NCBI GenBank assembly: GCA_903643055.1
Contig: CAHJWV010000668.1
Span: 1-8,886, forward strand
Reading direction: 5' to 3'
DNA length: 8,886 nucleotides
Source: Burkholderiales bacterium
Lineage (GTDB): Bacteria; Pseudomonadota; Gammaproteobacteria; Burkholderiales; Burkholderiaceae
Shown here in pieces: positions 1-7,179 of this stretch. The stretch's first letter is position 1. Every line of letters begins with the position of its first letter. Made by a program: the position numbers and the translations under genes. The notes beneath the pieces are model-generated. The model was not told where the DNA came from, ran no database searches, and saw only the letters and a program-made list of their open reading frames with translations.

Positions 1-335
1 AAGTCGGGGTAGATGTCCATGATCGACGGGCCGCCCGATGGCGGCAGCCCGGCCTTCGCCTGGGGCTTGAGCCGGGGCGGCGCCGGCCGCGCTGCCACGC
101 GCGTGCCGCCCGGTGTGGACGACACGATGAGCCGCGCATCGATCAGCCGCTCATAAGCCGTGCGCACCGTGCCTCGTGCCACACCGAGCTGTGCCGCAAG
201 ATCGCGCCATGAGGGCAGCCGCGCCTCGGGCAGCAGCAACTTGTTGTTGATGGCGGCCGCGATGTGCCGATGAATTTGCTCTGCGAGCGTCAGCCGCGAG
301 GCTCGGTCGATGATCAGCGAGAGGCGCTCAGTCAT
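1..335 (-). CDS. MocR-type (GntR/aminotransferase) transcriptional regulator, N-terminal part
   Basis: Reading the minus strand from the ATG at 335-333 gives 111 open codons to the window edge, beginning MTERLSLIIDRASRLTLAEQ. Residues about 15-82 form a GntR winged helix-turn-helix: LPSWRDLAAQLGVARGTVRTA (39-59 approx) carries the recognition helix, and a TPGGTRVA wing follows at 74-81. A Pro/Ala-rich linker follows (83-100), and the segment ends at DIYPD. In the MocR family this DNA-binding domain and linker precede a roughly 350-residue fold-type I aminotransferase domain that binds PLP; that domain lies outside the window, so its catalytic lysine cannot be checked. The start is fixed by frame: the two other ATGs just upstream (342, 349) are out of frame. 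The Shine-Dalgarno is poor, and an AT-richer stretch near 353-361 could be a -10, which would give a very short leader. The gene is divergent from the efflux operon, so it may regulate that operon or only itself. Family assignment is confident; target is unknown. Confidence 0.92.
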   Translation of the reverse strand, partial: MTERLSLIIDRASRLTLAEQIHRHIAAAINNKLLLPEARLPSWRDLAAQLGVARGTVRTAYERLIDARLIVSSTPGGTRVAARPAPPRLKPQAKAGLPPSGGPSIMDIYPD

Positions 336-347
336 GGTCCATGGTCC
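335..347. promoter_or_regulatory. Tandem TGGTCC direct repeat over the MocR start (candidate autoregulatory operator)
   Basis: TGGTCC occurs at 335-340 and 342-347, a perfect tandem with 7-base period (CATGGTC unit) that overlaps the MocR start codon. A third copy in inverted orientation (GGACCA) lies at 391-396. Characterised MocR regulators such as GabR and PdxR bind directly repeated sites near their own promoters, so position and geometry suit autoregulation. The function is inferred; the repeats themselves are plain in the sequence. Confidence 0.4.
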
Positions 348-546
348 ATCACAAATATCGATTTCCGGTGCTTTCTTCGCTGCTCGAACAGGACCAACAT
401 CGACGCGTTGAGAGTGCCACGCCGCGCCCGCCTTGTTTCCGCCAGCCGCCGCGTGGCCCTGAGCGATCTGCCCAAGACCTGCGGATCGCAACCGTCATGA
501 ACCTGGCAGCCCGTCTGCCGCCGCCGTTCTCGCAGCCCGACGCAAA

Positions 547-584
547 GAGAAGAGGCGATGTAACTCCTGAGAAGAACCCAAGTG
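547..584 (+). promoter_or_regulatory. Start-stop element (ATG-TAA) and ribosome binding site ahead of the adaptor gene
   Basis: A purine-rich run (GAGAAGAGG, 547-555) precedes ATG at 558-560, followed directly by TAA at 561-563: a one-codon reading frame in the same frame as the adaptor gene. Next comes GAGAAG at 569-574, seven bases before the GTG at 582. The in-frame TAA means GTG 582 is the most upstream possible start for the adaptor. The second purine run is the likely Shine-Dalgarno. Whether ribosomes engage the ATG-TAA is unknown. Confidence 0.45.
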
Positions 585-1811
585 TTTTGCCGTCGCATTT
601 TCACCGCTCCACGCTTATCTCTGCTGCCGCCCTTCCGCTCCTTCTTCCAACCCGCACTGCGCTTGTCGGCGCGGCCCGCGATCGCACTGCCCGCGCTGTG
701 CCTCGCCGCGCTCGCATTGAGCGGCTGCGGTCGTGGCCAGGCGGCCGATGCCGCGGCAGTACCACCGGCCGTGGAGGTGGATGTGGCAACGGTCGTGGTC
801 AAGCCGGTGCGCCAATGGGACGAGTTCAATGGCCGCATTGCCGCGGTCGACTCGGCGGAGATCCGCCCGCGCATCAGCGGCTATGTCGAGCGCATCGCCT
901 ACACCGAAGGCCAGGCGGTAAAGCGCGGCGATCTGCTGTTCAAGATCGACGATCGCCCTTATCAGGCCGCGCTGGAGAGCGCGACGGCGCGGCTGCAGCG
1001 CGCACGCGCGCAGGCCAGCCTCGCGAAGTCGCAAGCGCAGCGGGCACAGGCGCTGCTCGAGACCCAGGCGATCTCCAAGGACGATGCCGAGATTCGCCAG
1101 GCCAACCAGCTGCAAAGCGATGCCGATGTGCGCGATGCCGAAGCGGCCTTGGCCGTGGCCCGGCTCAACCTCGCCTTCACCGACGTTCGTGCGCCGATCA
1201 GCGGCCGCGCCGGCCGCACGCAGCTCACGATCGGCAATCTCGCCCGAGCCGACGAAACCGTGCTGACGACAGTGATGTCACAAGACTTCGTGTATGTGTA
1301 TTTCGACCCCGACGAGAAGAGCTATCTCGGCTACGCGAGTGCCCGCAAGGCCCAAGGCGCATCGGCGCCGATGGCCGTTCAGGTGGGGCTCGCGCATGAG
1401 CCTGGCTTCCCGCATGCGGGCGTCGTTGACTTCGTCGAGAACCAGGTCGACCCGGCCACCGGCACGATCCGCACGCGGGCCCGCCTGAAGAACGAAGGCC
1501 GTGTCTTCACGCCCGGCCTGTTTGCGCGCGTGCGGCTCGGCCAGGACATCGAAACTCCGGCGATCCTGATCGACGAGAAGGCCGTGTTGATCGACCAGAG
1601 CCGCAAATACGTCTATGGGGTCGGGCCCGACAACAAGACCTGGCGCAAAGACATCACCCTCGGCCGCGCAAGCGAGGGCCTGCGCGTGGTGGAGTCGGGC
1701 TTGGCGGCGGGCGATAAGGTCGTGGTGGGCGGCGTCCAGCGCATCTATGCGGCGGGCACAGCGGTTCATGCCACCGAAGTGGCGATGGCCACGGCTGCGG
1801 CTGCCCACTGA
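582..1811 (+). CDS. RND efflux periplasmic adaptor subunit (MexE/AcrA-type membrane fusion lipoprotein)
   Basis: 409 residues. It bridges the inner-membrane RND pump to an outer-membrane channel. The N-terminus is a lipoprotein signal with lipobox LSGC and lipidated Cys49, then a flexible Ala-rich stretch. First lipoyl half about 92-126 (RPRISGYVERIAYTEGQAVKRGD), alpha-hairpin about 127-200, second lipoyl half about 200-224 (VRAPISGRAGR), beta-barrel about 230-325 with FVYVYFDPDEKSYLGY typical of the MexE group, and a membrane-proximal domain to the end. In the hairpin, R154, L158 and S165 match the R-x3-L-x6-S motif that docks TolC-type channels. The GTG start at 582 has a Shine-Dalgarno (569-574) and an in-frame stop upstream. 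It gives an unusually long 48-residue signal; TTG at 663 would give a more typical 21-residue signal but lacks a Shine-Dalgarno. It is the first gene of a two-gene operon with the pump. Confidence 0.96.
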   Translation: MFCRRIFTAPRLSLLPPFRSFFQPALRLSARPAIALPALCLAALALSGCGRGQAADAAAVPPAVEVDVATVVVKPVRQWDEFNGRIAAVDSAEIRPRISGYVERIAYTEGQAVKRGDLLFKIDDRPYQAALESATARLQRARAQASLAKSQAQRAQALLETQAISKDDAEIRQANQLQSDADVRDAEAALAVARLNLAFTDVRAPISGRAGRTQLTIGNLARADETVLTTVMSQDFVYVYFDPDEKSYLGYASARKAQGASAPMAVQVGLAHEPGFPHAGVVDFVENQVDPATGTIRTRARLKNEGRVFTPGLFARVRLGQDIETPAILIDEKAVLIDQSRKYVYGVGPDNKTWRKDITLGRASEGLRVVESGLAAGDKVVVGGVQRIYAAGTAVHATEVAMATAAAAH

Positions 1812-1821
1812 GCGCGCCGCC

Positions 1822-4800
1822 ATGGACTTCTCCAAGTTCTTCATCGACCGGCCGATCTTCGCGATCGTGCTGTCGGTCATCATTTTTTCGCTCGGGCTGA
1901 TTGCGGTGCCGCTGCTGCCGGTCGGCGAGTATCCCGACGTCGTGCCGCCCAGCGTGGTCGTGCGCGCCACTTACCCCGGCGCGAACCCGAAGGAGATGGC
2001 CGAGTCGGTCGCCATTCCGCTCGAAGAAGCGATCAACGGCGTCGAGGGCTTCATGTACATGAAGTCGGTCGCCGGCTCCGACGGCAGCCTGCAGGTCGTC
2101 GTGACCTTCCAGCCTTCGGTCGATCCCGACACCGCCGCGGTGCGGGTGCAAAACCGCGTCAGCCAGGCCTTGTCTCGCCTGCCCGATCAAGTGCGGCAGT
2201 ACGGCGTGACGACCCAGAAGCAGTCGCCCAGCCCGTTGATGTACGTGAGCCTGTATTCGCCCGACAACAGCCATGACGCGCTGTACCTGCGCAACTACCT
2301 GACCTTGCATGTGAAGGACGAGCTCGCGCGGCTGGCCGGCATCGGCGACGTGGCCTTGTACGGCTCGGGCGACTATGCGATGCGGCTGTGGCTGGACCCC
2401 GGCAAGCTGGCTTCGCGCGGCATCACCGCAAGCGACGTGCTGAGCGCAGTGCGCGAACAAAACGTGCAGGTCTCGGCCGGGCAGCTCGGCGCCGAACCGT
2501 CACCGAAAGCCACCGATCTGCTGCTGTCGATCAACGTGCGCGGCCGGCTGCGCAATGAACAGGAGTTCGGTGAGATCGTGCTGAAGCACGGTGCGAACGG
2601 GCAGATCGTGCGGCTCGCCGATGTGGCGCGCATCGAGCTCGGCGCGGGCGACTACACGATGCGTGTGCTGGCCGAAGACAAGAACGCCGTCTCGGCCGGC
2701 ATCTTCCTGTCGCCCGGCGCCAATGCGCTGAGCGTGGCCGATGCCGTCTACGCCAAGTTCGATGCGCTGGCGAAGCACTTCCCGCCCGGCGTGGCATTCC
2801 GCGCCGATTGGGACCCGACCGTCTTCGTGCGCGACTCGATCCAGTCGGTGAAGACCACGCTGATCGAGGCGATCGTGCTGGTGGTGCTGGTCGTCGTGCT
2901 GTTCCTGCAGACCTGGCGCGCCTCGATCATTCCGTTGATCGCGGTGCCGGTGTCGATCGTCGGTACCTTCTCGTTCCTTTACTTGATGGGTTATTCAATC
3001 AACACGCTGACCTTGTTCGGCCTCGTGCTGTCGATCGGCATCGTGGTCGACGATGCGATCGTCGTGGTCGAGAACGTCGAGCGCTACATCGGCCAGGGGC
3101 TCGCGCCGCGCGACGCCGCGCACCGGGCGATGCGCGAGGTCTCAGGCCCGATCATCGCGATCGCGCTGGTGCTGTGCGCGGTGTTCGTGCCGATGGCGTT
3201 TCTCTCCGGCGTCACCGGTCAGTTCTACAAGCAGTTCGCGGTGACGATCGCGATCTCGACCGTGATCTCGGCGATCAACTCATTGACGCTGTCGCCGGCG
3301 CTTGCCGCCAAGCTGCTGCGGCCGCACGACGCGCCGAAAGACCTTCTGGCCCGCGCACTCGACCGCGGTCTGGGCTGGCTGTTCCGCCCTTTCAACCGCT
3401 TCTTTCAACGCAGCTCGGTGCGCTATCAAAGCGCGGTCGCGCGCACGCTCGGCCGGCGCTCGCTGGTGTTCGCCGTCTACCTCGGGCTGCTGGTGGCAAC
3501 CGTCGTGTTATTTCAATCGGTGCCCGGCGGCTTCATTCCGACGCAAGACAAGCTCTACCTCTTTGGCGGCGCCAAACTGCCGGAAGGCGCGTCGCTGGCC
3601 CGCACCGATGCCGTGACCCGCAAGATGAACGAAATCGCCTTGGGCGTGGACGGCGTCGACATCGTGTCGGCCTATTCGGGCTTCAACGCATTGCAGTCGG
3701 TCAACACACCGAACGTCAATGCGTCGTACATCATGCTCAAGCCCTTCCACGAGCGCAGCCGCAGCGCCACGGCCATCAACGACGAACTCAACGCCAAGTT
3801 CGCCAATCTGAAAGAAGGTATCGTCTATGCGCTGCTGCCGCCGGCAATTCAAGGCCTGGGCAATGGTTCGGGCTACTCGCTTTATCTGAGCGACCATGCC
3901 GGCCTCGGCTACGCCGCGTTGCAGGATGCGCTCAACACCTTCCAGGCCGAGGTCGCGCAAACGCCGGGCATGACTTACCCGGTGAGTTCGTACCAGGCCA
4001 ACATTCCGCAGCTCGAAGTGATCGTCGATCGCGTCAAGGCCAAGGCGCTGGGCGTGTCGCTGACCGAATTGTTCGACGCCCTGCAGACGGAGCTCGGTTC
4101 GGTCTACGTCAATGACTTCAACCAGTTCGGCCGCGTCTACCGCGTGATGGTGCAGGCCGATGCGCCGCACCGCCAGCAGGCCGAAGACATCGGCAAGATC
4201 CAGGTGCGCAACGGCCAGGGCGATTTGATGCCGATCAGCTCGCTGATCACGGTCGTGCCGAGCTTCGGGCCCGACCCGGTGGTGCGCTACAACGGCCACC
4301 CGGCCGCCGATCTGCTCGGCGACTCCGACCCGAAACTGCTGTCGTCGGCCCAGGTCATCACGAAGCTGACCGAGATCGCGGCGCGCGTTTTGCCTGCGGG
4401 CATCGAGCTGGAATGGACCGACCTCAGCTATCAGCAGGTCTCGCAAAGCAATACCGCCATCGTCGTGTTCCCGCTCGCGGTGATGCTGGTGTTCCTGGTG
4501 CTGGCCTCGCTTTATGAGAGCTGGACTTTGCCGCTCGCGGTGATCCTGATCGTGCCGGTGTGCATGTGTTCGGCGCTGTTCGGCGTGTGGCTGGCCGGTG
4601 GCGACAACAACGTGTTTGTGCAGGTCGGGCTGGTTGTGCTGATGGGGCTGGCTTGCAAAAACGCCATCCTGATTGTCGAATTTGCACGCGAACTGGAAGG
4701 GCAAGGCAAGGGCATCGTCGAAGCCGCGCTGGAAGCCTGCCATCTGCGCCTGCGGCCGATCGTGATGACCTCGATCGCCTTCATCGCCGGCTCGGTGCCT

Positions 4801-4956
4801 TTGCTGCTGGGCCACAGCGCGGGCAGCGAAGTGCGCCAGGCCACCGGAATCACGGTCTTCGCCGGCATGCTGGGCGTCACATTGTTCGGCCTGTTGTTGA
4901 CACCGGTATTCTATGTTGCGCTGCGCAAACTGGCCTCCCGGCCACCCGTTGCATGA
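1822..4956 (+). CDS. RND efflux pump, inner-membrane permease subunit (HAE-1 family, MexF/AcrB-like)
   Basis: 1044 residues, close to MexF and AcrB in length. It is a proton/drug antiporter that works as a trimer in the inner membrane. It opens with the typical FFIDRPIFAIVLSVII TM1 (about 10-30), followed by a periplasmic porter domain to about 335, TM2-TM6 (about 343-500), a second periplasmic domain (about 560-870) and TM8-TM12 (about 875-1035). Proton-relay residues are intact: D410 and D411 in TM4 (GIVVDDAIVVVENVER) and K946 in TM10 (GLACKNAILIVEFA), equivalent to AcrB D407, D408 and K940. The ATG at 1822 is 10 bases after the adaptor stop with only a weak GAG before it, so translational coupling is likely. 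The frame is open upstream inside the adaptor gene, but the family N-terminus begins at this ATG. No outer-membrane factor gene follows, unlike mexEF-oprN. Substrates cannot be read from the sequence; MexF relatives export chloramphenicol and fluoroquinolones. Confidence 0.97.
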   Translation: MDFSKFFIDRPIFAIVLSVIIFSLGLIAVPLLPVGEYPDVVPPSVVVRATYPGANPKEMAESVAIPLEEAINGVEGFMYMKSVAGSDGSLQVVVTFQPSVDPDTAAVRVQNRVSQALSRLPDQVRQYGVTTQKQSPSPLMYVSLYSPDNSHDALYLRNYLTLHVKDELARLAGIGDVALYGSGDYAMRLWLDPGKLASRGITASDVLSAVREQNVQVSAGQLGAEPSPKATDLLLSINVRGRLRNEQEFGEIVLKHGANGQIVRLADVARIELGAGDYTMRVLAEDKNAVSAGIFLSPGANALSVADAVYAKFDALAKHFPPGVAFRADWDPTVFVRDSIQSVKTTLIEAIVLVVLVVVLFLQTWRASIIPLIAVPVSIVGTFSFLYLMGYSINTLTLFGLVLSIGIVVDDAIVVVENVERYIGQGLAPRDAAHRAMREVSGPIIAIALVLCAVFVPMAFLSGVTGQFYKQFAVTIAISTVISAINSLTLSPALAAKLLRPHDAPKDLLARALDRGLGWLFRPFNRFFQRSSVRYQSAVARTLGRRSLVFAVYLGLLVATVVLFQSVPGGFIPTQDKLYLFGGAKLPEGASLARTDAVTRKMNEIALGVDGVDIVSAYSGFNALQSVNTPNVNASYIMLKPFHERSRSATAINDELNAKFANLKEGIVYALLPPAIQGLGNGSGYSLYLSDHAGLGYAALQDALNTFQAEVAQTPGMTYPVSSYQANIPQLEVIVDRVKAKALGVSLTELFDALQTELGSVYVNDFNQFGRVYRVMVQADAPHRQQAEDIGKIQVRNGQGDLMPISSLITVVPSFGPDPVVRYNGHPAADLLGDSDPKLLSSAQVITKLTEIAARVLPAGIELEWTDLSYQQVSQSNTAIVVFPLAVMLVFLVLASLYESWTLPLAVILIVPVCMCSALFGVWLAGGDNNVFVQVGLVVLMGLACKNAILIVEFARELEGQGKGIVEAALEACHLRLRPIVMTSIAFIAGSVPLLLGHSAGSEVRQATGITVFAGMLGVTLFGLLLTPVFYVALRKLASRPPVA

Positions 4957-5091
4957 AGGCCCTGACTTGTCGATCGAGGTGGCGGGTTGGGCTTCCGGCG
5001 CGTTGAGCCCCGATACATGGCGGTTGGCCAGGCGGTCGAAAGAGTCACCACGCAGGTGAGGCGAGAGCCTATTGCAATTACCCGGTGACGT

Positions 5092-5130
5092 TTGGTGCTC
5101 ATCCTGAGGACAATTGGTGCATGAACACCA
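5092..5130. promoter_or_regulatory. TTGGTGC half-sites and inverted repeat at the GntR start (candidate operator)
   Basis: TTGGTGC occurs at 5092-5098 and again at 5114-5120, exactly 22 bases (about two helical turns) apart. The second copy also forms an inverted repeat TGGTG-CATGAA-CACCA (5115-5130) that spans the ATG at 5121. FadR-family GntR proteins commonly bind palindromes with TGGT/ACCA-like arms, though usually with a shorter spacer. Position suggests autorepression. This is inferred; no binding evidence exists. Confidence 0.4.
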
Positions 5131-5879
5131 TTGAATCCAGCAGCACCGGCAGCGCTTGGCTCCCCGTGAAACGCATCCTTGATCGTGGACGCGTTGCCGA
5201 GCAGATACGCGACGAATTGCGCGATCGCATCCTCGACGGCGTTCTGACACGAGGCACCAAGTTGCCGACCGAGCGCGAACTGGCCATTGCTTATGGCGTC
5301 AGCGGCGCCACGATCCGCGAAGCACTGCGCGCCCTCGTCAGCACCCACATGATCGAGGTGCGGCATGGCAGCGGCGCTTATGTGACGGCCGATGCGGAAC
5401 AGCTGATCGCTCAATCGTTGCATTCGATGATCCAACTCGAAAAGATCGAGCTGCCCGACACCTTTGGCGTATTGACGGTGCTCAACGTTTACGGTGCCGA
5501 ACTGGCAGCCGCTCGCGCAACGCCCAACGACATCAACAAGCTGAAAGAATCCTTGCGTCAGATAGAAGCCGCCACGACACCCGGTGAGCTCAGTCTGGCC
5601 TTGAAGAGCTTCCTGTTCAACTTGGCCGAGGCTTCCCACCATCATTTGTTGGTGGCGATCTGTAAATTCCTCGCGGGCTTTCAGGCCGGCTTGACGAACA
5701 AGATTTCATCGGCTCCCCACAGCGCCTGGAAACGCATCCGCGCCAGCCTGCGCGACGACCGGCAACGCCTGGTCGATGCCATAGCCCGAGGCGACGCCAC
5801 CGATGCACGCACCTGCGCGCTGGTGTTCCACCAACATGCGATGCAAGAACTTCGCGATACGGAAGCGATCGCGCCATAG
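5121..5879 (+). CDS. GntR-family transcriptional regulator, FadR subfamily (wHTH plus FCD domain)
   Basis: 252 residues. A winged helix-turn-helix at about 24-90 contains KLPTERELAIAYGVSGATI and the wing RHGSGAYV; an all-helical FCD effector domain covers about 110-245 (AELAAARATPNDI, NLAEASHHHLL, LVDAIARGDATDAR). Such proteins are dimeric repressors, often of acid or sugar catabolism. ATG 5121 is chosen because GAGGA at 5106-5110 lies 10 bases before it; a GTG at 5085 would add 12 residues that do not look like the family. The usual FCD metal ligands appear replaced: the D..FH position reads L161..F164-L165, the later His aligns with R214, and the last His aligns with F236, next to H237. The effector may therefore be bound without metal, as in E. 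coli FadR. It lies 164 bases after the pump on the same strand, so read-through co-transcription is possible. It could regulate the pump or unlinked genes. Confidence 0.93.
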   Translation: MNTIESSSTGSAWLPVKRILDRGRVAEQIRDELRDRILDGVLTRGTKLPTERELAIAYGVSGATIREALRALVSTHMIEVRHGSGAYVTADAEQLIAQSLHSMIQLEKIELPDTFGVLTVLNVYGAELAAARATPNDINKLKESLRQIEAATTPGELSLALKSFLFNLAEASHHHLLVAICKFLAGFQAGLTNKISSAPHSAWKRIRASLRDDRQRLVDAIARGDATDARTCALVFHQHAMQELRDTEAIAP

Positions 5880-5917
5880 CGCCGCTGAAAGGCAACCGGG
5901 AAAGGCGCGCACCAAGC

Positions 5918-5957
5918 AAGCCAAGCCCGCGACCAGGACTGGCGGCGGGCTTGGCTT
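5918..5957 (+). terminator. Strong hairpin after the GntR gene, likely transcription terminator
   Basis: Perfect 13-base arms AAGCCAAGCCCGC (5918-5930) and GCGGGCTTGGCTT (5945-5957) enclose a 14-base loop that itself contains CCAG-GA-CTGG. It begins 38 bases after the GntR stop. Only a short T run follows (CTTTCGG), so termination on the plus strand may be imperfect. It could also act on minus-strand transcripts from the convergent LysR gene, but that stop is about 265 bases away. Confidence 0.65.
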
Positions 5958-6222
5958 TCGGACATCGGGCATCAAAGCCACGAAGACGAATCTGTCAACG
6001 CTGGGTGACGGGTTCCCGGTGTTCCGCCCAATCGTGCGGCCGGTTTTGCGTTGCGAATAACGACATTGTGCGCAAGCGGCTGGCGCCTGATCGATCGAAA
6101 AGCCGGGCCCCGGCCAGCCAGTTCTCACACCGCGACAACACACCCACCGTGATCGATGGCGATGCGGTGGCGAGCTGAACAGGCGCTTCGTCCCTCAGGC
6201 GTCAGCGGGCATCGGCGATGAA
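5958..6222. other. Convergent intergenic space with no gene seen
   Basis: Together with 5880-5957 this forms a 343-base space between the converging GntR and LysR genes. Open frames here have no plausible start signals, and their translations (for example the plus-strand frame through 5951-6178) resemble no family I know. A short imperfect palindrome lies near 6102-6114 (GCCGG-GCC-CCGGC). I find no clear intrinsic terminator for the LysR gene. Confidence 0.5.
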
Positions 6223-7179
6223 TCACGGCGTGGCGAGCAGCGCTTCGGGCAGCGGCATTTGATCAGCCGATGCCGCCGTCATTTCCCCCGCCAGCTTCGT
6301 TGCCAGATCGACGAACAAGCGCAGCTTGAGCTGCGACTGCGAACGCTCGGAATGGTAGAGATACAGGCCCGGCCCGCGAGGGATGTAGGCCTTGAGCATC
6401 GGTTCCAGCAGACCTGCAGACACTGGCGCCTGCACTTCGGGATCGGCCACGAAGGCGAGCCCCAGACCTTGCACCGCCAAATCGACCAACAGGTGGCGAT
6501 CGTTGACGACCAAGCCCCCGCCTGCGTCAAGCACAAACTCGCGCTGACCGCGCCGAAAATTCCAGCCATGCCGTTCCTGCGAGGCCATCGAGCGACAGCG
6601 AATCGTTTGATGACCCACCAGATCTTCAGGCACACGAGGCCGCTCTGTACTTCGCAGATAGCTCGGCGCCCCCACCACCGACCACGCGATCGGTGGCATC
6701 AACCGAACCGCGACCATGTCTTTCTCCACCGCCTCGCCCGGGCGAATGCATGCGTCGTGTCGCTGCGATGCCAGATCAAGCTTGGCGTCGTCCATCACGA
6801 TCTCCAGCGCCACCTCCGGGCAGGCTCGGCGAAAGGCGGGCACCAGCATGCTCAGCAACAAGCGGGCAACGCCGTTTGAACAAGCGACACGCAGGCTGCC
6901 TCGGGGCTGCACGCCCTCACGGCCCAAGATCGCAAAGGCGTCGATGATCTCGGCCGCCGCCGGCCGCAGGCGCTCGAACAGCGACGCGCCCGCTTCCGTG
7001 AGGGCGACCCGGCGCGTCGTCCGCTCAAACAGCGCCGTGCCGTGTCGGAGTTCGACGATGCGGATCGCTTTGCTGACCGCTGTGGTCGTGACGCCGAGCC
7101 GACGTGCCGCAACCGTGAAGCTGCAAGTCTCGGCCACGGCCAGAAATGTCGTCACCCCATCCATCGGATCTGGAAACAT
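6223..7179 (-). CDS. LysR-family transcriptional regulator
   Basis: 318 residues, usual for the family. The N-terminal winged helix-turn-helix (about 6-65) reads TFLAVAETCSFTVAARRLGV and AVSKAIR, then the family signature LFERTTRRVALTEAG (50-64). A linker helix follows, then a two-lobed inducer-binding domain from about 94 (RGSLRVACSNGVARLLL), with the DACIRPGEAVEKDMVAVRL strand typical of the CrgA/AaeR-like group. LysR proteins act as tetramers, mostly activating nearby or divergent genes on binding a small inducer. ATG 7179 is the first possible start because an in-frame TGA lies just upstream; ATG at 7164 (MDGVTTFL) matches the usual family N-terminus and is an equal candidate. Neither has a convincing Shine-Dalgarno. 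No gene is directly divergent: the next gene to the right runs in the same direction and is closed by its own terminator. The target is unknown, and it need not involve the pump. Confidence 0.95.
   Translation of the reverse strand: MFPDPMDGVTTFLAVAETCSFTVAARRLGVTTTAVSKAIRIVELRHGTALFERTTRRVALTEAGASLFERLRPAAAEIIDAFAILGREGVQPRGSLRVACSNGVARLLLSMLVPAFRRACPEVALEIVMDDAKLDLASQRHDACIRPGEAVEKDMVAVRLMPPIAWSVVGAPSYLRSTERPRVPEDLVGHQTIRCRSMASQERHGWNFRRGQREFVLDAGGGLVVNDRHLLVDLAVQGLGLAFVADPEVQAPVSAGLLEPMLKAYIPRGPGLYLYHSERSQSQLKLRLFVDLATKLAGEMTAASADQMPLPEALLATP

Noticed and set aside
341..1399. Plus-strand open frame of 352 codons overlapping the adaptor
   Set aside because: It is Arg/Pro/Ala-rich low-quality sequence in a different frame from the well-matched adaptor protein.
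1615..1821. N-terminal extension of the pump upstream of 1822
   Set aside because: The frame is open but lies inside the adaptor gene, and the RND family N-terminus (MDFSKFFIDRPIF) starts exactly at ATG 1822.
2808..4115. Plus-strand open frame of 435 codons inside the pump gene
   Set aside because: It is a frame-shifted shadow of the RND coding sequence with no recognisable domain.
3508..5250. Long minus-strand open frame (580 codons) opposite the pump and GntR genes
   Set aside because: It is antisense to clearly conserved RND coding sequence, its translation is Gln/His/Arg-rich with no family resemblance, and GC-rich genes commonly leave the opposite frame open.
6147..6228. CCGTGAT ... 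ATCACGG inverted repeat around the LysR stop
   Set aside because: The arms are short and nearly 70 bases apart, so pairing is weak and likely coincidental.
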